A stretch of 64,000 bases of DNA from Agapetus fuscipes (lineage: Eukaryota; Arthropoda; Insecta; Trichoptera; Glossosomatidae): NCBI GenBank assembly GCA_951799405.1, contig OX637344.1:10540001-10604000 (forward strand), written 5' to 3'. Below the pieces are notes generated by a model that did not search any database, was not told where the DNA came from, and saw only the letters and a program-made list of their open reading frames with translations. Positions 33,308 through 44,419 of this stretch are shown here, piece after piece (within the stretch, counting starts at the first letter, position 1; each line of letters begins with the position of its first letter). The position numbers were made by a program, and so were the translations under genes.

Positions 33308-34112
33308 CGATAATTTATTTGGTGAGCGCTGTTTTTGTGTGAATCACAACTCAAGAGCCCTCTGCGAGCTTGGTCGTCGCTTTAGAAAGCGCCAATTATC
33401 AAGCAAGACCCGAAATAGAAATAGCGAGTGAATGGGATATCCAGAGTCATAATAAAAGAAGAGCTTGTATGAAAAAGGTTATGACTCTGGATGAAATGAA
33501 AGAAGTATGCAAGGACAGGAAGAAGTGGCGGCTAATCTGCAATGCTGATTTGTAATGTTAGTTTATTAGTTTGCTACATTTTTTGCATAATAATTTTTTG
33601 ACTTTTTTGTATAGATTTATTTTTAAGGTTTTGTTGTTGTTTTTTTTTTATACTTAAATGTTATTTATTACTCGTATTCCCTGACTTATAGGTTGGTATG
33701 AGGTTGACCATCCATACTGTAAAAATGGTTCACTTTGCCAATGTCACCCCTGTTTCAGGGAATGTCGGCAAGAGTTGCAGGGCTTATGTTCATGTGAGGT
33801 TTGGATTTTATTTGTAAGTACACAATCAGCATTTGTAAGCGCGAACTACACGTGTTTGTTTGTGGGCATACTTCTGAGAGCTTTGAATGAATATATCCTT
33901 GCAACTTAGATTATAGATTATAGATTACCCAGTTGCTGTGAGGCTGGATGGACCTGCGGTGACTGGTCTATGGTAAAGGTATGTGAATTTTTTACCCAGC
34001 GAAGTTTAATTTGAAAATAAAAATGGTTTATTTTTTGTGTGCTCCGCCGGGATTCGAACCCTCCATTTACGAGTCCGAAGCGCTAACCACTAAGAGATTT
34101 TTAAGTTTTTAA
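33308..34112 (-). repeat. Family E SINE, split by an RTE 3' end
   Basis: Body at 33308-33412 (TTGGTGAGCGCTGTTTTTGT, CAAGAGCCCTCTGCGAGC) continues at 33928 (CCCAGTTGCTGTGAGGCTGG) to the tRNA-like head: minus strand TTAGTGGTTAGCGCTTCGGA and GGGTTCGAATCCCGGC near 34050-34112. The intervening 33413-33927 is a 5'-truncated LINE end; ACCC may be the short duplication. Confidence 0.8.
33413..33927 (+). mobile_element. 5'-truncated RTE-like LINE end: coding tail plus family A
   Basis: 33418-33555 encodes EIASEWDIQSHNKRRACMKK, then VMTLDEMKEVCKDRKKWRLI and CNADL-stop, homologous to the C-terminus of the element at 771-1322. After 123 bases of 3' UTR comes a full family A copy (33679-33927) ending CTTAGATTATAGATTATAG. 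It lies as one block inside a family E SINE, so the coding tail and family A appear to have arrived together. Confidence 0.85.
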
Positions 34113-34419
34113 TTAATTAAATATCTTTGCACGGAGAAAGGTCAGCCATCCCTCATTTCAGAAAAATTACAGGTTCCGTCCAACATTGATGGCAGTGTGA
34201 CGTTACAATTAATGGAAAGTTTTTTTGTGCCGACTTGATTGCGGGTAAAATCGAGAATTGTAGAATATTTGGAAACATTTACTTTTAACCGATTGCATTT
34301 TTTTGACACCTACTTCCTTTGCGAAAAACTTATGTGTGTAATTTGGTTTTCATACATTAAGAATATCGTTTTCCTGCAGAAAGTTAAAAAAATAATAAGG
34401 TCCGTACCTTCGCAATTTG

Positions 34420-34580
34420 ACTTGAAAATATGTGTCGTCAACCGGCCGGGATGCTAGGTGAAAAAGCAAACAAATATTTTGTTCTCGGCTACTAAGGACA
34501 TGGCAGCCCCATACAAGACTGGCGTTTCCTCGCCAGGGAAAAAGTTCCAAGTTCAAAAATGTGTCCATATTAGGTACGCA
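34420..34580 (-). repeat. Family L copy
   Basis: Plus strand ACCGGCCGGGATGCTAGGTG, CGGCTACTAAGGACATGGCA and AAAAAGTTCCAAGTTCAAAA, matching other L copies in reverse. Confidence 0.55.
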
Positions 34581-35037
34581 AAAAGTATCTAATTAAAAAA
34601 AGTAATCTTAAAATATGTATTTGCATTTTTAGGTGTCAGTGTAAACAAGGCATGAGCCGATAGCGGAGCCAGACAACATTAACCGAATGGAAACACAATT
34701 GCTGAGAAAAGTGTTGCAACAAATTTGAAAATCAACATAAATTATGAAAATAAAAAGTGTTGGACCGCTTTGGAGTGTTACTCATTATTTGGCGTAATAA
34801 ATAGTGCATGGTAAATTTAAAACATTATTTTGTAGTGTTGTTCATCTGAGACACAAAAACATTGAAATATTTTTATTCTTCGGCTGATATTACAGATATT
34901 TTTCACCCAACTGTGTGACGTCAATAATTCATTTAATCTAAGTTGTATTTTATTTTTTATGTTTTTATTGAACGGAAGTTCGCTTTTTATGCACGTTAAC
35001 AAGCAAATAATAATAAAAATATTAAAGAGGATTTATT
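34581..35037. other. AT-rich, no gene seen
   Basis: Nothing recognised. Confidence 0.4.
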
Positions 35038-35655
35038 TGGTGAGCATTTTTTTTGTATGAATCACAGCTCAAGAGCCCTCTGCGAGCAACGCAACTAACG
35101 CAACTAAGCTACACATATAGTGTAACTTCTTGCCGCGTTATCCCCGAAGGGGTCGCATGTGGCGAGTTGAACCTATTTATTTTTACAGGTAAGGGGGCCG
35201 GCCTTACGCCAACCACTTCAGTTGAAGTGGGGGTTTCCCAGCTCCCGAGAGAGCTGGTACTCATTTCTTGTGAAGGCTGAGTAAACCTTGCCGGTATTTT
35301 TATTTTGGGGTTTGAAATAAACACCGAAATGGGAAATCATTTCTGACACCCTCGCGCTCGGTGGGATTCGAACCCGAGCTCACGGCATGGAATGCAAGCA
35401 CTCTACCAACTGAGCTATCGACCGGACATATGCGAGCCTGGTCGTATTTTTAAAAAGCGCCGATTCTCAAGCAAGACACAGTTGCTGTAAGGCTGGATAG
35501 ACCTGTGGTGACCGGTATTTGGTAAAGGTAGAATAATTTTACAATCCAGCGAAGAGCATATTTAAAAAGATTTTTTTTTGTATGCTCTGCCGGGATTCGA
35601 ACCCACTACCTTCCAATCACGAGTCCGAAACGTTAACCACTAGACTACGGACCGG
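35038..35655 (-). repeat. Family E SINE, split by a family D SINE
   Basis: The tRNA-like head is at the right end (minus strand GTAGTCTAGTGGTTAACG and GTGGGTTCGAATCCCGGC); the body runs left through GGCGCTTTTTAAAAATACGA to TGCTCACCAAATAAATCC. The D insertion at 35088-35430 is bounded by TGCGAGC on both sides. Confidence 0.85.
35088..35430 (-). repeat. Family D SINE, full length, 7-bp TSD
   Basis: Head on the minus strand GTCGATAGCTCAGTTGGTAG, with AGTGCTTGCATTCCATGCCG and GGGTTCGAATCCCACCGAGC; body ends CACTATATGTGTAGCTTAGT and a TTGCGTTAG-type short tail. Flanked by TGCGAGC at 35081-35087 and 35431-35437. This copy defines the 343-bp unit, and its head still shows a split RNA polymerase III promoter. 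Confidence 0.88.
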
Positions 35656-36019
35656 TACCAACTCCCACGGACGGGTGAGTTCACGCTTGCACGGTGCATA
35701 AACATACAAAAGAAAATCTGGAACTAAAATGAACTAAATCAATAAATGTAAATGAAATTAAGCTCTTGACGCATTTCTTTGAAATGTGGGTATTGCCAGA
35801 TTTTCGAATTTTAGGCCATATTGGAGTCCACACAAATGATATAGACAAAAAATGTTAAGCCACCAAACAGGAAGAAACGTAATTATTTTTTTGATTAGTT
35901 TTTACGTGAACCTGTGACGTTTGCCCGTCGAGAAAATTGAAAATTGAAACTTCGCTCCGATGCAAATTAATGAGTTTTATGAAGGACAAAATTTTTATTT
36001 AGATTTTTTCTCGGTGGGA

Positions 36020-36345
36020 CACTGCCACGGGGGCCATGTGGCTAGGGTCCTTAGCGACCAATGATAAAATATTAGTGTACCACTTCCCTAGCAAACTACT
36101 CGTGTGTAATTTGTGTCGAGTCCATTTTCATTACTAAAAAGTTTGAATCAAGTAAGAAGCGATTTTTTTAAAATGAGGTCGGAACATTTAAAATTTAGAA
36201 CCTTTTCTCGGCAAAGCAAATGTCAGTCTTTTAAGGGACTGCCGTCCTTAGTGACCAACAACAAAATATTTGTTCGCCTTTTGCCTAGCAACTCGACCGG
36301 GTGACAGCACAATTATACCTATGTCAATTACGTGCCGACTTCATA
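36020..36345 (+). repeat. Two family L units in tandem
   Basis: GGGTCCTTAGCGACCAATGA with TAAAATATT, and 200 bases later CCGTCCTTAGTGACCAACAA with CAAAATATT, each followed by CTAGCAA and a GTGACAG or similar motif. Confidence 0.6.
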
Positions 36346-38459
36346 GTGTAAAATAAAGTTATTTTATTGTGTCTTTATGGTGCTAATTTCCTTACCTGTT
36401 AAGATAAATAGTTATGTGTGTGACAATGATAAAATTATCAAGTTTTAAAAGATATTTTACTTACCCTTTATTAAATAATTTTTCCTTTTCATATGACGTC
36501 ATACTCTGCCAAAAAAATATTTTTTAACACTTTTAAATGTAGCACCATTTAATTCCCTTTTTAGGCCACAATTTACAATTTATGTATAAAGTATCTTTAC
36601 ACTGAAAATATTCAATAACACAAATATTTATTTTTTATATAATATATTAAAAAACTCACAGGCATCCGAGGCAGAAATAAGTTATTTTTTCATTTAGAGA
36701 ATTATTATACCAGTGATCATTTTGTATTATTGTTTTTAGCGCGTTAACATTACGCACGAGATTAAATTTTATTTACAAATATTATTTATAATTTATTCAA
36801 TATATTTATTTTTAATTTAATTTATCAAAAACATTTCTAAGCTTTGAATTCAATCACAACTTGTAACATGAAATGTCAAGCATTAGTACCGCCATTTTAG
36901 AAATTCAAATTTGGAACATTATTTCAAATAAGTACGTCTTTTTTATTTAGGGCTAATGAATGATAAATAAAGTTTATTTTTAGCCTACCCAATAATTAAA
37001 TGCGTCTTTATTTTCCCCTTTTTTTGTGTGAACAAAGAGTTTTGACTTATTGGTTTATTTGACTTTCATTTCAGGTACTCTCGTATATTTTTAATGGAAG
37101 TGCTAATTTTTTGAGTAATCGCACGATGATCAACGTGATATTTCAGGGAAACTACAAGTTTTTTTTGCAATGAAGTGTAAATTAATTTAAACAAACAAAT
37201 ATCAAAATACACGTAAGTAGTACCTAGACATCTTTTTTACGTATTTTCTACGTATCTTCATTCAAAACATAAAGTAAATAATGTAAAGTACTAGTATACT
37301 TGATGACGTCACAAAAATCAAGTTATCATCAATATTATTTAACTCGCTTACCTATAGTTCTATAAATTGACTGTACTAAAACCTAAAATTACAGAAGGTA
37401 TTGATTTTAAATGCATAAAAATAAGTTATAAGTTTCTATTTTTTGAACCAATTAATTATTATTTATTTTTTGATATTCAGAAGTTAACAATTTTTTCCCG
37501 TAATTATTTTAAAATTATCTGCTATAAAGAGCCAATAAATTAGCATCTATTTATAGGGTTATTTAAGTACATTCTCAATGTGATTATTTTTTGTTTTAAA
37601 ACACTGTCATTCAATCGATATTAAATCGGAAATCGATGCACTTGTCAAATTTAATTGGATTTTTTACTAGTCTATTTAATTTTTATGAACTAATTAAGAT
37701 TGGGTAAAAACTAGCAAGATTAGATAGTAGGCAAAACCCAGAAGTAATTTTGAGATATTCTAAGTTTTTATTTGCTACAAGGGCTGCCATGTTCAGAAAC
37801 ATAAAAAAACATTTATCCCAAAGTTTTTTTTTTAATTCATATTTTTGGCCGATTTAAAAAATGTTAATAATGTTTTTTTATACATTCAATCGCATGGATC
37901 AAATGTGACAATCTAGGATATTTAATAAAAATTGAATACATGGTAACAAAAAAAAAGTCAAGAAACAATAAATCAGATTCAAAGCACACAACGACTCTTT
38001 GGCGTAGAATAGACACGTCTCCTTATGATGTCGGAGACGACTTCAACGAAAAGTTGAGAAATCTGATCTTCTCTACTGCATTGTTCAAAAAAATGTTTTT
38101 AATGCTTACAGATTTTTTTGTTACAGCAATTTTAAAGATTATTCTATTGCTACTAGTTATCAAAGCTAAACCAATTGAGGTTAGGATACGTCAAACATGA
38201 TACGCGGCTATCACTTTTGAGTTGTGTTAATTGCTTCTTGAAAGAATTGACCATTTTGCCCATCAAGGACATAGACAATTGTTTTGCATCGTACATTTAA
38301 ACAACCAACAAGTCTCGTCCATTTAAAGAAGATTTATTTTCATGACGTCAATTTTTTCTTTATAAATTTTATTCGCTGTTATTTATAGTCCGTTGTGGAC
38401 TTCACTGTTTTTTTTATTCGAGTCGAACTCTTAATTTCATTGAGAGAAAGAAAAGAGAA
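36346..38459. other. Two kilobases of AT-rich DNA, no gene seen
   Basis: No exon-like or repeat-family sequence could be supported. The longest frame (37940-38200, 86 codons, Lys-rich start) has no recognisable motif and no splice context worth noting. Confidence 0.4.
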
Positions 38460-39520
38460 CAGTTAAGTCTACTTTAGACTCTAAATCGCTTTCTGATAGT
38501 TTTGTCTACGACTCAGAATTACACTTTGACAGTGAAGTCTACGATTGAACCTAGACATCAATGGTAGATTTAAGTCTACAAATAACTCTACACATCGCTG
38601 CGACATTACGTCTTTGATTGACTCTGAATATGAGACCGTAGGGTCTACAAATGTCTCCAAATAAAACTGTTTTGAGTATGTCTACGACTGACTTTAATCA
38701 ACGCAAACATCATCTTACATAGATGATTATTATAAAAAAAGTCCATATTTGACTTTGAATAATAAAATTTAAGAGGAATCGATCATTTTGTATTTAGTAC
38801 ACAACTCAAAATGTCTCTCTATAGTGCTTATTATATATTAGATCGAAATTAAAAGTCCAAACTTTTCTAGTTTCGTCTACAATTGACTCTAAATTAACAC
38901 TATGACATAAGCCTACGATTGTGTATAAATTACACTGTCACAGTATAGTCTATTAAGTCTACGATTGACTCTAAGTCACACTGTGCGAGTTCATTCTTTA
39001 AGTCTACGACTAACTCCAATTCATATTGTGAGATTTTTGCTTATAAATAACTCTAAGTAACACTATTTAAAAACAAACCTACTTTTAGGTAATCTTTTTT
39101 TTTTTAATTAGAAATGATTTTTAACAACTCTGAGGTATCAGTCTTCAAATGGCTCTAACACTGGGACATTTTCATAAGTTTCGTCTACAATTGATTCTAC
39201 ATACACCTGAAAGTTATGTCTCCAAATGACTCTAAAAATACTTTACGATTTTAGTCTACAATTGACTCTGAATAATTAAATTTAAAAAACAAATATATTA
39301 TCGGTATTTGATAGATAGATGCACTTCTCAAAATTATATTGTGGACTAAAAACTTTTAGTATACAATTGACTCTGATTAATAAAATTTAAGAAGAATGGA
39401 TTATTATCGTTATTCTATGGATACACTTCTTGAAATGACACTGTGAGAGTTTAGTCTACAATAAAAGTTATGTCTACAAATAACTCTTAAAAATCACTAA
39501 TTAATTTACATTTCAGAGGA
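38460..39520. repeat. Degenerate satellite-like array, about 35-bp period
   Basis: GTCTAC or GTCTTT recurs at 38467, 38504, 38537, 38574, 38610, 38643 and 38680 (spacing 33-37) and on to about 39480. A typical unit reads AAGTCTACGATTGACTCTAA then TYACACTGTGAGAGTTT. A longer insert with AATAAAATTTAAGAGGAATC also recurs (38760, 39375, 39510), hinting at a higher-order unit. Strong divergence implies an old array. Confidence 0.75.
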
Positions 39521-40048
39521 ATCGCTTATTGTTTGTATGTCGCACACTACCCGGAATGACACTTTATAATATGGACGCGATCGGAATCAGAAGTGTACTG
39601 TCGATCTGTCAGCTCGTTGGTACTGTGGCATTATCGGTAGATGCCTGACGGACAATGTACAGATAGCAATTATTATCATCTGCTAGTCCCATGACAATAA
39701 TTATTCCGTATCGACGAAATGATCGGCGCTGTCATTTCTCAATAATAAAAAGTACGTGAGTTTACTCACCAGATAAATGCGGACGATCCAATTTAATGTA
39801 ATGTGTGTCTGGCTGATTAGTTTATTTACTCATTCGTTTCTTAAAATTTAGCAATCTGGGTGGGTGATATTGTATCTTTTTATTTATTTGAAAAAATAAA
39901 TAAACATGTGTATATTTTTTTAAATAAATTCGTGAATGCAATTTATCAACCTATTTTTGCTTGGTCAGAAACAGACATGATCAATTCATGAATTATCAAA
40001 TAAATACCTGATGACATCTTGTAACTCAGGGTCTAAGCTATTGTGCAA
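39521..40048. other. No gene seen
   Basis: The minus strand has one good donor context (TTATCTG|GTGAGTAAAC near 39769) but no coding exon could be defined before it. Confidence 0.3.
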
Positions 40049-40125
40049 AGGGCTTGACAGGATTCGAACCTGCGTTCTATCATTTAAAATATACTCCAGT
40101 AAAGTTAGCAAAAAACTGAACACTT
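40049..40125 (-). repeat. tRNA-like SINE head fragment, family C-like
   Basis: Minus strand GCAGGTTCGAATCCTGTCAA matches a B box; neighbouring bases resemble family C. Confidence 0.5.
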
Positions 40126-40562
40126 TGGCTGATAATTATAATCAATAGGAAGTTAAATGGGAAATCAAATGGGAGTTTTTGCAACCAGATTAAAAAATCC
40201 AGTCAGATTTAAGGCAAGGTAAAATACATGTAAATAAAACGGATGCAACATTTGCCAACCCTATCCCAACAAGTATGTATATAGTTTTAGTAATTAAACT
40301 GAGTATTCATTTTTTCTTAGATAACCTCTGTAACTTATAAACTATAATTTACTTTGGCATGATATACGAGTAAAAAATATACTTTAATGTATCCATAGAT
40401 GATTTTTATTGTTATCTATGGAGTTTTCCTCTGATGACGATGATGTCGATACTCATAACACGAAGAAGTGCTTATGAAAATTGAAATTGTAAACAGTGGA
40501 CACGATATAAAATAGTATGTTTGGAATAAACAAGCAATCTATAAAATATACTTTTATCATCA

Positions 40563-40620
40563 GGCCTGCATTAAGGGCGGTTCGAGAGGTGTGAGAGCAT
40601 CAGGGCCCCAGTATTCAAAG
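40563..40620. repeat. Fragment of the 42411 hAT MITE
   Basis: CAGGCCTGCATTAAGGGCGG then TTCGAGAGGTGTGAGAGC and CAGGGCCCC match the left end of the element at 42411-42718. Confidence 0.6.
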
Positions 40621-40842
40621 CGTTCCAAAATATTTAAAAAATATAAACCTCTTTGGGGAGGGCCCTTGGTCATAGGTGTCCTAAAAACTATTGATAAATT
40701 CGTAAAAAAAAACAATTCAACGTACATTTCTTTTGAACACCCTGTGACATGATATTCACCATCTGCAGGGTTGAAAATCGAAGAGTCCTATTTTTGAAAA
40801 CCTGGATAACTGAGCAGCCTAAGTAGATTTTGAATTGATTTA

Positions 40843-41260
40843 GGCCCGGTATATTGAACTGTAGTAATATTTTAGTTAACTATTACTTGAACTTTTATTC
40901 AAAATACTCAATCTCGAGTTAACTAAAACCGAATATTGCCGAAGTATGAAGCCACGCCCTCAAATCTTGGAAATAATTAAAATGGCATTCAAAAGCTTTA
41001 AAACAAACAACTATTCATAAAATCATATCCCTAACCTTCATTAAGCTAAAAAACGAGACGAAAAATGTTCAGTTTGCAACAGTTTTGATGTATCCTTACA
41101 TTAAAAAAGAACAGCTGCTGTCAGTGAAGCGCCGCCATCTTGAAAATCGAAAGTTAAAGTTACTAAATATTTACTGCCGAAATTCGGTGAGTGAAATATT
41201 ATGATGATTTAACTAAAATTGCATTTTAGTTAACTTTACGATACTTCAAAATACCGGGCC
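40843..41260. mobile_element. MITE, PIF/Harbinger-like, TTA-flanked
   Basis: Ends GGCCCGGTATATTGAACTGT and, from the right, GGCCCGGTATTTTGAAGTAT, flanked by TTA (40840-40842 and 41261-41263). The sub-terminal TTTTAGTTAACT motifs are also inverted. 418 bp; no transposase frame. Confidence 0.82.
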
Positions 41261-41435
41261 TTAGAAATGAAATATTGGCGTCACTCAAAAGTGGATAAAA
41301 AGACCGCACGGGTGATGGAAGTTCACAGTTTAATCATTAGCATCTAGCCTTCATCATCTTCTGTTCGTAGATCAGCTAAATTCAAAGTCGAAACTCTTGT
41401 TAATCAATAAACGTAATAAATTCATGTAATTTCAT

Positions 41436-41667
41436 TCCTTGGCTTATAGGTTGGTGTGTGGCTGACTACTCACACCGTAAAAAATGTTTCACTTTGCCTA
41501 TGTCCCCCCTGTTTCAGGGAAGGTCTTTTTTATAATAATTTGAATTTGTAAGTACACATGCAGCATTTGCAAGCGCGAACTTACACGTGTCTATTTGTGG
41601 CCATGCAATTAATGTGACTTTTTAATATTGATGTATCTGTACAACTTAGATTATAGATTAAACTAAA
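41436..41667 (+). repeat. Family A copy with a small internal deletion
   Basis: CTTGGCTTATAGGTTGGTGT to CAACTTAGATTATAGATTA; about 25 bases are missing after GTTTCAGGGAAGGTC. Confidence 0.82.
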
Positions 41668-41949
41668 TATTATTTTCATCAATTCTGCCTTTTAACAACA
41701 GCGCACCAGGGCTCGCACAGGTCTTAATCCGGGCGTGTTTACTATAGTCACATTTCCCATTACTCACCATGTTTTACAGTTTTCATTAATCACTCTTTTA
41801 TTCACTGTTGCAGATTATTTTAATTGCTACACGTGTTCAGTTTATTAAACACGCGTTGAACACAAGTTTAAAGGAAGTATGCATCGACCCTGAATAGACT
41901 GCATTGAAAAATCACACGATATAAGTTTTTGTAAATATTTATTTCCATA

Positions 41950-41992
41950 TATGTAGGTATATATGTATGTGTCTATGTATGTATGTATGTGA
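41950..41992. repeat. GTAT microsatellite
   Basis: Interrupted run of GTAT/ATGT units (TATGTATGTATGTATGTG). Confidence 0.8.
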
Positions 41993-42149
41993 GCTTATTC
42001 CGTTTTATTACCATTATCGGAGCAATGAAAAAATATAGGAAGTCATTATTCCGTTAAGTGCAGTTTATTCAATGTAAACTGTATTAGATTACCTTTAAAC
42101 GTAACGATCGACTTACAAAAATGAAAAAAATACTATTTAAAGAAAACGC

Positions 42150-42375
42150 AACGCAGCTAAGCTGCACTAATAGTGCAACTTCTTTGTGCATTAAACTTAA
42201 AGAAAACCTTTTTATTTTCATAGATAAGCGGGCTGTCTGTACGTGATTCATACGTCGAAGTGAGGGTTTCTCAGCTCCTGAGGAGGCTGGTTTTCATTGA
42301 GTCGGTATTTTTACTTTGGGATCGAAATAAACACCAAAATGGAAAATCATTCCTGAGTCCTGACACCCTGGGTAG
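42150..42375 (-). repeat. Family D SINE copy, head missing
   Basis: Plus strand GCTAAGCTGCACTAATAGTG, GAGGGTTTCTCAGCTCCTGA and CGAAATAAACACCAAAATGG. Confidence 0.75.
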
Positions 42376-42410
42376 ACACTCAAGATATTGATCGATTCAC
42401 AAATGATGAG

Positions 42411-42718
42411 CAGGCCCGAATTGAGGGCGGTTCGAGCGGTGCGACCGAACCAGGGCCCCCACAGCGCTGGCGCTGCCAGAGGGCCCCCAAAAGTCTTATT
42501 CTTATCATTTTTGTAAAAAATAAAGTTCAGAAAACGTATAGAAATGCAACTTTTTATCACTTCCACGTCATAACGCTACGTTTCATACGGACAAAGTCTT
42601 CAATAATTAAGAAATACAAGTTTCCCACAACAATCATTCGGGGCCCGAAACATTCCAATGGGGGGCCCCCGAGCTTGTCTCTCACAGCAGGGCCCCCAGA
42701 GGGGTTACTCCGGGCCTG
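42411..42718. mobile_element. hAT-type MITE with exact 8-bp TSD
   Basis: 308 bp from CAGGCCCGAATTGAGGGCGG to CTCCGGGCCTG, with 8-bp inverted ends CAGGCCCG. Flanked by ATGATGAG at 42403-42410 and 42719-42726. Ends and 8-bp target duplication place it in hAT. The interior is GC-rich with several GGGGCCC(C) blocks, unlike the AT-rich surroundings. Confidence 0.9.
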
Positions 42719-42846
42719 ATGATGAGGTTCTTTCCCATACGAATACTAGAACCGAATTCCTGATGTCCATCAAAAGGCAATAACTGGTTAATTTCGTCCA
42801 TGTAATGAGAAACGACCAGTATTCACTCCTGCATCTCATCATACAG

Positions 42847-43039
42847 GGAAGGTGAGCTTTAGGTTGAAAAATAAGTGCTCCCGAGACAGTGGTTTGGCAG
42901 AAGCACAAGATCCCTTTTCGCGCCACAGCATCGAAGGTGAAAATCGCTATGATGATCACCAATCTTCACTGAAGAGGCACCAGAAGAATAGGAAGCAGTC
43001 CACTTGTATATATCGCCCTGCCAGGCTGAATTCTAGAGT
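42847..43039 (+). CDS. Candidate internal exon, function unknown
   Basis: Open stretch reading KVSFRLKNKCSRDSGLAEAQ, then a polar, charged segment ending RPARLNSR. It is preceded by a pyrimidine-rich acceptor (CATCTCATCATACAG|GG) and followed by GT|GTAAGG. Base composition is more balanced than the flanks. No family was recognised, and no partner exons were found, so it may be chance. Same strand as the MTFP1 exon 2.5 kb downstream but without similarity to that protein. Confidence 0.2.
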
Positions 43040-43685
43040 GTAAGGTATTTTACGTTGGGTTCAGAAAAGGAGTTATGATAATGAAATCATTATAATATTA
43101 TCAGAGGTCAGGGATTATTAGAACTGAGTGACGTTTCGCTACAAGTCGTCCTCCCGGTGCTTGTTTGGCTTATCTACCATTTGATTCAATGATGATATTA
43201 ATCACATTCTACACAATCTGAGCTAAGAAAAAAATGTGAAACACGATAGTGTGAGAGTTGTTTTTAATATCTTCAAAATCAATTTTCCAGCATTCATAAG
43301 ACAAATTGGTCTAGTGCACATACAATCATTGCTCAAGTGACGAAGTGTCTATTCACAATACACTAGTATCTCAAGTGTGCCTTTACCCTGTAACCTTAAA
43401 CCTTTACCAAGTGAGAAAGTCATCGAGTAATGTGTAAAGACGCTTTCCTGTTTTCCTACAAAGTTTGGAATAGGCACAAGCTTACTCTGTTGATTAGTAA
43501 AATTTAGCACTGTTTCGTACTTGAGGTCTGGACTTATTTGTATGGGAATGAAGACTTTGCTATTTCAGGATGAAAAAAAAGTAGAATTTATCCGTGATAA
43601 GTCAGTTAAAACATGATTGCAAAGTAACATATTTTTACTTCACTTCTACAAAATTCTAAAGATTTGTTTTTGGGCAATTAAAAAA
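43040..43685. other. No gene seen
   Basis: Nothing recognised. Confidence 0.35.
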
Positions 43686-43762
43686 AAGCTTCACTTTACT
43701 AATATCACCTCTGTTTCAGGGAAGGTCAGCAAAAGTTGCAAGGCCTACATATGTTCAGAAAA
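43686..43762 (+). repeat. Family A 5' fragment
   Basis: AGCTTCACTTTACTAATATC, then TGTTTCAGGGAAGGTCAGCA. Confidence 0.7.
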
Positions 43763-43869
43763 TACTATTGTAACCATGGATATATAGAAATACTAATTAA
43801 TACTTTTAATACTAATTAATACTATTTAATACTTCCTCCATGATTGTAATTTATTTTTCTCGGAGGGAA

Positions 43870-43985
43870 AACGATACAGGTCCACGTAACTAGGGTCATT
43901 GCAACCAGTAAAACAATATTAGTTAACCTTTTACACAGCGGTTCGGCCGTGTGACGTCATTTTTTTTTATCGCCAATGTAATTTG
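43870..43985 (+). repeat. Family L copy
   Basis: ACTAGGGTCATTGCAACCAG and GGCCGTGTGACGTCAT. Confidence 0.5.
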
Positions 43986-44419
43986 TGCTTCTGTAGTAAA
44001 GACATGTTAAAAAAATCTCTAACTAAGGATATTGCCGGCAAAGTATGAAGATAATAATATTTTTAAAATAATGGTGACATCCCCGGTGAGCGCCTCAATG
44101 CAAAAACCATTACCTCCATAACTGCACATTTGACACAAAATGTTGTTTGCGTTAAAATGTTCAAGGTTGAAAAATAAATTAACAATACATTGTGCATGTG
44201 CTTTTTTATAATCTGACAAAATAATTAGATCGATTGATGTAAAATACCGCGAATAATTGAAAAACGCAAGCGTTGCGAATTATTGTCATCCCAAAAAAAT
44301 GTAACATTAAGACATTTATTTTTTAATGAGTTAAAAAAACAAACATGGTTTCGAACACCTTTTTTTCTATTTATGTTTTTTTTTATATAATTTCAGGTTC
44401 TAGGTATGCAAATTATAAT
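43986..44419. other. AT-rich, no gene seen
   Basis: Nothing recognised. Confidence 0.35.

Noticed and set aside
34040..34112. tRNA gene (also 8600-8725, 28640-28703, 31529-31600, 35350-35430, 35580-35655)
   Set aside because: A and B boxes are present, but stems do not pair as a cloverleaf and each is followed by a SINE body; they are SINE heads.
37940..38200. 86-codon plus-strand frame starting with Lys/Asn-rich sequence
   Set aside because: AT-driven composition, no motif, no splice signals and no neighbouring exons.
39769..39830. SLC26 leader exon ending at a strong GTGAGT donor
   Set aside because: Direct splicing to 22370 would create a stop in the reading frame and no start codon would remain; it could only be non-coding, and nothing supports it.
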